Assembly (NCBI GenBank): GCA_963795055.1
Contig: CAWCGJ010000034.1
Location: 1-64,000 of the forward strand
DNA from: JASHPR01 sp963795055
Lineage (GTDB): Bacteria; Actinomycetota; Actinomycetes; Streptosporangiales; Streptosporangiaceae
DNA: 64,000 nucleotides
Direction of reading: 5' to 3'
Under the pieces are notes generated by a model. It was not told the origin of the DNA and did not search any database. It was given only the letters and a program-made list of their open reading frames with translations. The number at the start of each line of letters is the position of its first letter. Position 1 is the stretch's first letter. Both the position numbers and the translations under genes were made by a program. This document shows positions 33,374-41,262 of the stretch, piece by piece.

Positions 33374-35261
33374 GACGACTCTTACCGAGCGGCTGCTGTA
33401 CGACTCGGGCGTCATCGACCAGCTCGGCGCCGTCAACGCCGGCACCACCCAGACCGATTCGCTGCCGCTGGAACAGCGGCGCGGTATCACGATCAAGTCC
33501 GCCGTGGCGTCCTTCCCGATCGGGGACGTCACCGTCAACCTGATCGACACGCCGGGCCATCCGGATTTCATCGCCGAGGTGGACCGCGTGCTGAACGTCC
33601 TCGACGGGGTGGTGCTCGTCCTGTCGGCGGTTGAGGGCGTGCAGGCGCAGACCCGGATCCTGATGCGCTCGCTGCAGCGCCTGGGGATACCGGCGCTGCT
33701 GTTCGTGAACAAGGTTGACCGGCCCGGGGCGAATCCCGAGGGCGTGCTGCGGGACATCGCCGGCCGTCTCAGGGTCGCCGCCTTCGCCATGGGGTGCGTG
33801 ACTAACGCCGGGACGCGCGGGGCCAGCGTCACCGCGTCAGGATCCGGCGACGCGGAGTTCGCCACCGGCCTGACCGAGCTGCTGGCCGAGCGCAACGACG
33901 GGCTGCTGGCCGCCTATGTGCGCAACGAGGCGGGGGTTCCGTATGACCAGCTCCGCGCGGAACTGGCGGAGCAGACGAGGCGCGGGCAGGTGTATCCGGT
34001 CTTCTTCGGCTCGGCCATCACCGGGGCGGGCATCGCGCCGCTGATGGCCGGCCTCGCCGAGCTGCTGCCGGCCTCGGACGGTGACCCGGGCGGCCCGCCG
34101 TCCGGCAGCATCTTCAAGATCGAACGCGGCCGCAGCGCGGAGAAGATCGCCTACGTCCGCATGTTCTCCGGAACCGTGCGCGTCCGCGACCGGCTCCGGT
34201 TCGGGTCCGGCCACGACGACAAGGTGACCGCGGTCGCGGTCTTCGAGCGAGGGCCGGCCGCCGCGCGGCAGGCGGTCAGGGCCGGCCAGATCGGCAAGCT
34301 CTGGGGTCTGGCCGAGGCCCGGATCGGGGACCGCATCGGGGAGGCCGACGGCGGTGCCGGCCTGCAGTTCCCGCCGCCGACGCTGGAGTCCGCCGTCGTG
34401 CCGTGTGACCCCCGCGACAGGAACCGGCTGCGCGTCGCGCTCGGCCAGCTCGCCGAGCAGGATCCGCTCATCAACCTGCGGCAAGACGACGAGCGGCAGG
34501 AGATCTACGTGTCGCTCTACGGCGCGGTCCAGAAAGAGGTCATCCAGGCCACCCTGGCCGACGATTTCCATGTCGCCGCCACGTTCCGCGAGACGACGAT
34601 GATCTGCATCGAGCGGCCCCTGGGCCGCGCGAGTGCCGTCGAGGTCCTCCAGTCCGACAGCCATCCCTATTCCGCGACGGTCGGGCTGCACATCGAACCT
34701 GGGCCGGCCTCTGGCGTCAGGTTCCGGCTCGACTTCGATCCGCGCCTGATCCCGCTGTATATCTACAAGACCGCTGGCCGCTTCGCCGACGCGATGACGC
34801 AGTACATCCGGCACGCGCTGGAAAAGGGCCACTACGGATGGCAGGTCACCGACTGCGTCGTCACGATGAACGAATGCGGGTACTACATCGGTGACGGGCC
34901 CACCAAGCGCATGCTGCCCACCCCGCGGACCACGGCCGCTGATTTCCGCAAGCTGACGCCGCTGGTCCTGAGGGAGGCCCTGCGGCAGGCCGGCACGGTC
35001 GTCTGCCGGCCGATGGCCCGCGTCCGCCTGGAGCTGCCCGCGCCGAGGACGGGCGACGTGCTGTCGGCCCTGGCCCGGCTCGGCGCCGCCACGCAGACGC
35101 CGCGGCTCGATGCCGAGCTGTCGGTGGTCACGGCCATGCTGCCCTCAGCGCAGGTCCGCAGCCTTCAGGAGCAACTGCCCGGGCTGACCGGTGGCGAAGG
35201 CGTGCTCGACACCAGCTTCGGCGGTTACGAACCGGTACACGGCAGCTTCCCCCGGCGCTGA
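33312..35261 (+). CDS. TetM/OtrA-like ribosomal protection GTPase
   Basis: A 649-aa translational GTPase of the tetracycline ribosome-protection type, which is EF-G-like and removes tetracyclines from the 30S A site. GTPase motifs are AHVDAGKTTLTERLL (G1), RRGITIKSA (G2), DTPGHPDF (G3) and FVNKVDRPG (G4). The domain order is that of Tet(M)/Otr(A), and the length fits (Tet(M) 639 aa). ATG at 33312 gives MWRVSRKTLNLGILAH, the usual N-terminus. Real resistance spectrum is unknown; many actinomycetes carry uncharacterised relatives. No biosynthetic cluster adjoins it. Confidence 0.9.
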   Translation: MWRVSRKTLNLGILAHVDAGKTTLTERLLYDSGVIDQLGAVNAGTTQTDSLPLEQRRGITIKSAVASFPIGDVTVNLIDTPGHPDFIAEVDRVLNVLDGVVLVLSAVEGVQAQTRILMRSLQRLGIPALLFVNKVDRPGANPEGVLRDIAGRLRVAAFAMGCVTNAGTRGASVTASGSGDAEFATGLTELLAERNDGLLAAYVRNEAGVPYDQLRAELAEQTRRGQVYPVFFGSAITGAGIAPLMAGLAELLPASDGDPGGPPSGSIFKIERGRSAEKIAYVRMFSGTVRVRDRLRFGSGHDDKVTAVAVFERGPAAARQAVRAGQIGKLWGLAEARIGDRIGEADGGAGLQFPPPTLESAVVPCDPRDRNRLRVALGQLAEQDPLINLRQDDERQEIYVSLYGAVQKEVIQATLADDFHVAATFRETTMICIERPLGRASAVEVLQSDSHPYSATVGLHIEPGPASGVRFRLDFDPRLIPLYIYKTAGRFADAMTQYIRHALEKGHYGWQVTDCVVTMNECGYYIGDGPTKRMLPTPRTTAADFRKLTPLVLREALRQAGTVVCRPMARVRLELPAPRTGDVLSALARLGAATQTPRLDAELSVVTAMLPSAQVRSLQEQLPGLTGGEGVLDTSFGGYEPVHGSFPRR

Positions 35262-35348
35262 TCCGGTTCCGTGCCGGTCAGGAGAGCCGGTGCGGGTACA
35301 CCGAAGGGGACGGCATCTGCAGGGCGACAACATCTTCAGGAGGACGCG

Positions 35349-36467
35349 ATGACACTGGCCGCGGGCGAGCCGACGAGTCAGGCGGCAGCTGGTGCCGGGC
35401 AGGCCGGGCGCCTGGCCGACCCCGGGATGGGCCCCGGTACCGACCCGCGGATCGATCCCCGGCTGCTCGCGGTCCTGGCCACCTTCGGCCTGGAGGCCGC
35501 GGCCGGGCCGCCGTCGCTGACCCGGGCCGCGCCGGTGGAGGAGCTGTGCGAGTTCGTGGGGCAGGCCGAGGCGGGTTTCGAGGGCCTCTACGAAGCGCTG
35601 CCGAACGCGCTGCCCGGCGATGACGCCAATATCGCTTACTCCACGCAGCTGATCCAGGGGATCGACGGCAACGACATCGCGCTGCACATCTACCGGCCCG
35701 CCGATAGCGCCGGCCCGCTGCCGTGCTCCGTCTACCTGCACGGCGGCGGCATGACCATCCTCAAGGCCGACAACAAGGTGCACCAGCAGTGGAGCCGGGA
35801 CCTGGCGGCGGCCGGCCTGGTGGTCATCGGCGTCGACTTCCGCAACGGGTACACCGCGGCCGGGCTGAACCCGTTCCCGGCCGGGCTGAACGACTGCGCC
35901 AGTGCCGTGCGCTGGATCAGCTCACACCGCGACGAGCTCGGCGTCGGCCAGCTCGTCTTGCAGGGAGAATCTGGCGGCGGCAACCTCGTCCTGGCCGCCA
36001 CGCTGCGCGCCAAGCAGGACGGTCGGCTTGACGACATCGACGGCGTCTACGCGATGGTGCCCTACATCAGCGGGGGATACGCCTGGGACCAGGCGCGGAA
36101 GCTGCGGGAACTGCCGTCCCTGGTCGAGAACGACGGCTACTTCATCGAGTGCCAGATGATGGACCTGCTGGTCTCGATCTACGACCCGACGGGAGATAAC
36201 GCGGAGAACCCGCTCTGCTGGCCCTACTTCGCCACCGCCGCGGACCTCGAAGGGCTGCCGCCGCACGTCATCTCGGTCAACGAGCTCGACCCGCTGCGCG
36301 ACGAGGGCGTGGCTTACTACCGCAAGCTCCTCCGGGCCGGCGTTCCCGTGGTGGGCCGGATGAACCTCGGGCTCGTCCACGGGGCGGACTCGATCTTCCG
36401 CCAGGCTCTCCCCGACGTCTACGCGGCCACGGTCGGCGACATCAGGCGGTTCGCCTACAGCCTGTGA
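35349..36467 (+). CDS. alpha/beta hydrolase, hormone-sensitive-lipase-type esterase
   Basis: A 372-aa esterase of the HSL (family IV, alpha/beta-hydrolase-3) type. The oxyanion motif HGGG is at 131-134 (YLHGGGMTIL). The nucleophile is Ser208 in QGESGGGNLVLA, the acid Asp314 in NELDPLRDEG, and the base His344 in LGLVHGADS. No signal peptide, so cytoplasmic. ATG at 35349 is chosen for the AGGAGG 4 nt upstream. Substrates would be short acyl or aryl esters; none is indicated by context. The long Gly/Pro-rich N-terminus (1-35) is not part of the fold. Confidence 0.9.
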   Translation: MTLAAGEPTSQAAAGAGQAGRLADPGMGPGTDPRIDPRLLAVLATFGLEAAAGPPSLTRAAPVEELCEFVGQAEAGFEGLYEALPNALPGDDANIAYSTQLIQGIDGNDIALHIYRPADSAGPLPCSVYLHGGGMTILKADNKVHQQWSRDLAAAGLVVIGVDFRNGYTAAGLNPFPAGLNDCASAVRWISSHRDELGVGQLVLQGESGGGNLVLAATLRAKQDGRLDDIDGVYAMVPYISGGYAWDQARKLRELPSLVENDGYFIECQMMDLLVSIYDPTGDNAENPLCWPYFATAADLEGLPPHVISVNELDPLRDEGVAYYRKLLRAGVPVVGRMNLGLVHGADSIFRQALPDVYAATVGDIRRFAYSL

Positions 36468-36567
36468 ACCGGCAGGGTTCGCTGGGTGCGCCGGGGTACC
36501 GTGCGTGCGGGGCGGCCGCCGCGGGCATGGTGCTGGTGCAAGCCAGATCTAACCGGGGCGGGGGACC

Positions 36568-37077
36568 ATGAATGCACACGGGCCGGGCGACGAGGCTCCG
36601 GTGACCGCCGCCAGCGACGGCCTGGCGATACCAGGCCCGACGGGTCAGGCGATGACGGTGAAGGTCAGCGGCGCGGCCAGCCGCGGGGCTTACTCGCTGA
36701 TCGAGTACTCGCACGCGCCCGGTGCGCCGGGACCGCCGGCGCACGTGCACCGCGAGCACGAGGAGGCGTTCTACGTCCTGGAGGGCGAGCTCACGCTGGC
36801 GGTCGGCGATTCGTCGGTGACGGTGCGCGCGGGGCAGAGCGTCGTGGTGCCGCGCGGGGTGCTGCACCGGCCGAGCAATGCATCGGACCGTCCGGTCCGG
36901 TTCGTCTTCGTCAGTTCCCCGCCGATGGATGAGTTCTTCACCGCGCTGGGCTCGCTCACCGCCCGCGGCGGTGGCCGGCTCGACTCGGCACTGCTAGCCG
37001 AGCTGGGCGGCCGGTTTGACACCGTCTTCCCCGGCCTGCCCTCGGGTACCGTACGGATGCGCAACGAGCAGCCCTGA
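36568..37077 (+). CDS. cupin-domain protein
   Basis: A 169-aa single-domain cupin. Cupin motif 1 is AHVHREHEEAFYVLEGEL (metal ligands His-x-His, Glu) and motif 2 VVVPRGVLHRPSNAS (His). A C-terminal 50-residue helical tail follows. Small cupins of this layout are often dioxygenases, isomerases or metal-dependent sensors; here no function can be given. A second small cupin lies 58 bp downstream and both may form a short operon. Confidence 0.85.
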   Translation: MNAHGPGDEAPVTAASDGLAIPGPTGQAMTVKVSGAASRGAYSLIEYSHAPGAPGPPAHVHREHEEAFYVLEGELTLAVGDSSVTVRAGQSVVVPRGVLHRPSNASDRPVRFVFVSSPPMDEFFTALGSLTARGGGRLDSALLAELGGRFDTVFPGLPSGTVRMRNEQP

Positions 37078-37135
37078 GGCCTCGCGGGCGGTAGCCTCCG
37101 GGTGGGAGGCCGGCGGCGAGCACGGAGAGAAGCAG

Positions 37136-37546
37136 ATGACGGTCATTAAGGCAGGCACGGTCGCGCGGCTGTCCCGTGGCGGCGGCGTGGTGACGATTCC
37201 CCTGATTACCTGGCAGAGCGCGAAAGAGCCGAACAGGATCACTACGGGGATCAGCATCTACCCGCCGGGCACCGGGGCGCCGCTGCACCTGCACAATTGC
37301 GACGAGCAGCTGACACTGCTGGAAGGCACCGGCGAGGTGGAGATCGCCGGGCAGGTCACCGCGCTGGAACCGCTGGACACCGTCCATTACGCGGCCGGGA
37401 CCGAGCATGCCCTCCGCAACACCGGCGATACCCCCATGAAGATCCTCTGGGTTTACAGCTCGGCCCTGGTCACGCGGACGTTCGTGGCCACCGGGGAGAT
37501 GGTGGACCATCTGTCTCCGGCCGACCGCATGGTCCGCGACAGCTGA
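37136..37546 (+). CDS. small cupin-2 domain protein
   Basis: A 136-aa cupin with metal-binding residues in PLHLHNCDEQLTLLEGTGEV and the second-motif His in VHYAAGTEHALRNTG. The ATG at 37136 is preceded by GGAGAGAAG; the open frame extends 40 codons upstream into the previous gene without resemblance. It follows the larger cupin by 58 bp. The two could act on the same small molecule. No specific function recognised. Confidence 0.82.
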   Translation: MTVIKAGTVARLSRGGGVVTIPLITWQSAKEPNRITTGISIYPPGTGAPLHLHNCDEQLTLLEGTGEVEIAGQVTALEPLDTVHYAAGTEHALRNTGDTPMKILWVYSSALVTRTFVATGEMVDHLSPADRMVRDS

Positions 37547-37787
37547 CCTACCCGCTGGTGGTCGGCGCCGGCGTCGTGAGGTCGTAGACGGTCAGCCCGT
37601 TCTTCATCACGGACCGGAATCACGATCTCTACCTGGGTTTGTCCTGGCGGCACGCCGGCCTGGCCTGCGAATATAGCTTCGGTAGTTTGCATGACCTGAG
37701 GCTCGGCGACGATGCTCTACCCCCGCCTAACCGACCTTCTGTAGCAGCCATGAGCCGTGCTTCACTGTCAGAGGGGGAAGGGGCGGC

Positions 37788-40700
37788 GTGATCGACTACC
37801 GGATTCTCGGGCCGCTCGAAGTCAGCGCAGACGGACACGTGATCGAGATCGGCGGCCCCAAGCTGCGTGCCCTGCTGGTCATCTTGCTGCTCCGGGCGAA
37901 CGAGTCCGTCCCGCGTGACGTCCTGATTCAGGAGCTGTGGGGCGAGCAGCCCCCGGCCAGCGCGCGGGGCAACCTCGATGTCTACATCTCGCGGCTGCGC
38001 AAGGCGCTCGGCGCGCACGCGAACGGATCTGCCCTGGTGACCCGGCCGGGCGCATACAGCGTGCGGGTCGAGGAGGGACGGCTGGATGCGCGCCGGTTCG
38101 AGCAGCTCGTCGAGCAGGGCCGGGCTGCGCTGGCCCGGGGCGCGCCCGACCAGGCGGCCGCCAGGCTTCGGGCGGCGCTGAAGCTCTGGCGCGGGCAGGC
38201 GCTGGCCGACCTGGCCGACGGGCCGGGCCCGCGGGTCGAGGCCATCCGGCTCGAGGAGATGCGGCTGAGCGCCATCGAGGACCGGATCGAAGCAGACCTG
38301 GCGCTGGGCCGTAACGCCGACATCGTCGGCGACCTGGAGGCGCTGGTGGCCGTGAACCCGCTGCGTGAGCGCCTGCAGGGTCATCTGATGATCGCGCTGT
38401 ACCGGAGCGGTCGGCAGGCCGAGGCGCTGGAGGCCTACCAGGCCGCGCGCCGGAAGCTGGTCGATGAGCTCGGCGTGGAACCGAGCCCTGCGCTGCAGCG
38501 GGTCGAGCGCGCGATCCTGCTACAGGACGCGTCGCTCGACCCGCCCGGCCGGGCGGCGACGGCTCAGCCGCCGCCGCCGGCCCCGCCGGTGGTACCGGCG
38601 GGGCCGCCCCCGGCCGCCGGCGCGGATCGCCGGAAGCGGCTGCTGGCCGTCGCCGGGGTGCTGGCCGCGATCGCCGCGGTTCTCGTGGTCGGCACTACCC
38701 GCGGAGTCGCCCAGCTCGCCGCGGGCCCGGACACCGTAGGCGTGATCGATGGCGCACGGGGCGACCTGTCCGCCGTGGTGACCGGGGTCGGTCGGCCGAA
38801 CGGGATCGCCTACGGGGCCGGATCCGTCTGGATCACCGACAGCGCGGACGATCTCCTGCTCCGGGCCGACCCGGCCGGGCAGGTCATCGACTCCATCCCG
38901 GTCGGCCACGGGCCGGCCGGCGTGACGGTCGGCGACGGCCTGGTCTGGGTGGCCAACGAGCTCGACGGCACCGTCTCGGAGGTCAATCCCGGCGCCGGAC
39001 GGCAGGTGGGGGCGCCCATCGGTGTCGGGACCGGCCCGGACGCGATCGCGTTCGGCTTCGGGTCGGTCTGGGTCGCCAACGTGACCGACGACACGCTGTC
39101 GCGGATCGACGCGGCCACCGGCGTAGTGACCGCGACCATTCCTCTCGCCAGCACGCCGGTCGGCATCGCCACCGGCGATGGCGCCGTCTGGGTGATCAGC
39201 CAGGATGCCGGGGAGCTGCTGGACATCGATCCGGCTGACAACCGGCCGTCGCGGGCGGTCACCATCGCCGACAGCCCGGACGGCCTGGCCGTCGGGGCGG
39301 GCCGGGTCTGGGTCGCCGACACGGGCGGCACGGTATCGAGCTTCGACCCGCGCACGGGCAAGGTACGAACGATCAAGGTAGGCGGCGCACCGGCGGGCGT
39401 CGCGTACTCCGGCGGCGCCGTCTGGGTGGCGGACAGCCTGAGCGGCGCGCTCTCGAGGATCGACCCGCGGACCGGTACGACACGGCTCGTCCGGGTCGGG
39501 AACGAGCCGACAGATCTCGCTGCCGCCGGAAACCATATCTGGGCCACGGTGCTCCCGTCGCTCGCGAGCCACCGCGGCGGCACCCTCACGGTCATCGCCC
39601 CGCAGCTGCCGCCTGACCACCCTCCCGGGCCGACCGACCCCGCCGTCGCGTATGAGCTCGACACGTGGCAGATGCTGAGCCTGACCAACGACGGGCTCGT
39701 CGGCTACCGCCGGGTCACCGGCCTGGCCGGCGACGAGCTCGTGCCCGACCTCGCGACCGCGCTGCCCCGGCCGACCGACGACGGCCGGACCTACACGTTC
39801 CGGCTCCGCGCCGGTATCAGGTACTCCACGGGGGCGCCGGTGCGGCCCGCGGACTTCCGCCGGGCCATCGAGCGGGTTTTCGTGATCGACAAGCGGCAGG
39901 ATCCGTTCATCCCGGCCTTCTACGCCGGGATCGTCGGGGCGGGGCAGTGCGAAAGCAGTCCGGGCCCGTGCAACCTCGCGCGCGGGATCGTCGCCGACGA
40001 CGCCGCCGACACGGTCACCTTCCACCTCACCGCGCCCGACCCGGAGTTCCTCTACAAGCTGGCGTTCTCGTGGGCCTACGCGGTCCCGAGCGGCACGCCC
40101 AGCCAGATGATCAGCGCCGCGCAGCTGCCTGCCACCGGACCGTATCTGACGCAGTCCCTGGTCCCGGGGCACACCTGGATCCTGGTCAGGAACCCGCGGT
40201 TCCGCGAGTGGTCCTCGCAGGCCCAGCCCGGCGGCTACCCGGACCGGATCGTCTTGCGGCAGGACGTCGGACCCGGCCAGGCCGTCGCCGACGTCGAGCA
40301 CGGCGAGGCCGACGTCCTGCTGTCTCCTCCACCCGGCAGCGTCGGCCAGCTCGCGACGCGCTACACCAGCCAGCTGCACAGCGGCCCGCTCGCGGGAACC
40401 GTCGCGCTCACGCTGAATACCCGCGTCGCGCCGTTTGACCGGCTGGCCGCGCGCCAGGCGGTCAACGATGCCATCGACAGGAACATAGTGATCGCGCTCA
40501 ATGGCGGGTCGCTCACGGCCCAGCCAACCTGCCAGGTCCTGCCGCCGACCATGCCCGGCTACCGCCCGTACTGCCCCTACACGATCCAGCCGGGCCCGGG
40601 TGGCGCGTGGACGGCGCCCGACTTCGCGCGGGCCGAGCAGCTCGTGCGGGCTTCCGGGACGGCGGGCGACCGGGTGACCGTGCTGTACAGCAACCAAGGA

Positions 40701-41180
40701 GCCCCGTTCCCCTCCCCGGCGACCGCCCGTTACGTGGTGTCGGTCCTTGATCAGCTCGGGTACCGGGCCTCGCTGCGCGTGGTCAGCCCGGATGCGTACT
40801 ACGGCGTGCTGGGCGATTCCCGTAACCAGCTCCAGGCCGGGTTCTTCAGCTGGTACCAGGACTATCCCGCGCCGTCCGACTTCATCGACCCGTTGCTGTC
40901 CTGCGGCTCGTTCCTGCCGGGCAACCCGGCGAACCTCAACACCGCGGAATTCTGCGATCCGCGGATCGACGCTCAAGCCGGGCAGACGCTGACGCTCGGG
41001 TCAGGTGACCCCGCCGTTGCCGCCAGCCGGTGGGCGGCCATCGACCACGAACTCGTCGACGAGGCGCCCTGGGTCTCTCTGTACTACCCGCGCGACCTGA
41101 CCGTCCTGTCCGCGCGGGTCGGCAACTACCAGTTCCACCCGTACTGGGACCTGCTCATCGACCAGCTCTGGGTCCGTTAG
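37788..41180 (+). CDS. transmembrane SARP regulator with extracellular beta-propeller and solute-binding domain
   Basis: A 1130-aa one-protein signalling system. Residues 1-95 form an OmpR-type winged helix (DYRILGPLEVSADGHVIEIG, DVYISRLRKALG) and 100-250 a BTAD domain, together a SARP activator. A Pro-rich linker leads to one membrane helix at about 282-302. Outside, residues about 315-595 form a YVTN/NHL-like propeller with repeated GSVWV-type strands. Residues about 600-1130 form a family-5 (peptide/oligosaccharide) solute-binding domain (GGTLTVIAPQLPP, YTFRLRAGIRYSTGAPV). A ligand bound outside could alter promoter binding inside. No peptide permease adjoins it. GTG start after GGGGAAGGGG. 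Confidence 0.88.
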   Translation: MIDYRILGPLEVSADGHVIEIGGPKLRALLVILLLRANESVPRDVLIQELWGEQPPASARGNLDVYISRLRKALGAHANGSALVTRPGAYSVRVEEGRLDARRFEQLVEQGRAALARGAPDQAAARLRAALKLWRGQALADLADGPGPRVEAIRLEEMRLSAIEDRIEADLALGRNADIVGDLEALVAVNPLRERLQGHLMIALYRSGRQAEALEAYQAARRKLVDELGVEPSPALQRVERAILLQDASLDPPGRAATAQPPPPAPPVVPAGPPPAAGADRRKRLLAVAGVLAAIAAVLVVGTTRGVAQLAAGPDTVGVIDGARGDLSAVVTGVGRPNGIAYGAGSVWITDSADDLLLRADPAGQVIDSIPVGHGPAGVTVGDGLVWVANELDGTVSEVNPGAGRQVGAPIGVGTGPDAIAFGFGSVWVANVTDDTLSRIDAATGVVTATIPLASTPVGIATGDGAVWVISQDAGELLDIDPADNRPSRAVTIADSPDGLAVGAGRVWVADTGGTVSSFDPRTGKVRTIKVGGAPAGVAYSGGAVWVADSLSGALSRIDPRTGTTRLVRVGNEPTDLAAAGNHIWATVLPSLASHRGGTLTVIAPQLPPDHPPGPTDPAVAYELDTWQMLSLTNDGLVGYRRVTGLAGDELVPDLATALPRPTDDGRTYTFRLRAGIRYSTGAPVRPADFRRAIERVFVIDKRQDPFIPAFYAGIVGAGQCESSPGPCNLARGIVADDAADTVTFHLTAPDPEFLYKLAFSWAYAVPSGTPSQMISAAQLPATGPYLTQSLVPGHTWILVRNPRFREWSSQAQPGGYPDRIVLRQDVGPGQAVADVEHGEADVLLSPPPGSVGQLATRYTSQLHSGPLAGTVALTLNTRVAPFDRLAARQAVNDAIDRNIVIALNGGSLTAQPTCQVLPPTMPGYRPYCPYTIQPGPGGAWTAPDFARAEQLVRASGTAGDRVTVLYSNQGAPFPSPATARYVVSVLDQLGYRASLRVVSPDAYYGVLGDSRNQLQAGFFSWYQDYPAPSDFIDPLLSCGSFLPGNPANLNTAEFCDPRIDAQAGQTLTLGSGDPAVAASRWAAIDHELVDEAPWVSLYYPRDLTVLSARVGNYQFHPYWDLLIDQLWVR

Positions 41181-41262
41181 CGCTGCCGGGGACTGTCAGC
41201 TTCCTGTAAGGCCGCCGCGCCAAGATCGGGGGACGGCGGAGCCGGCATTGGGGAGGGCGGGC

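Noticed and set aside
38520..40976. 818-codon minus-strand ORF within the SARP sensor gene
   Set aside because: Antisense shadow: low-complexity Arg/Asp/Gly translation, while the plus strand shows four recognisable domains.
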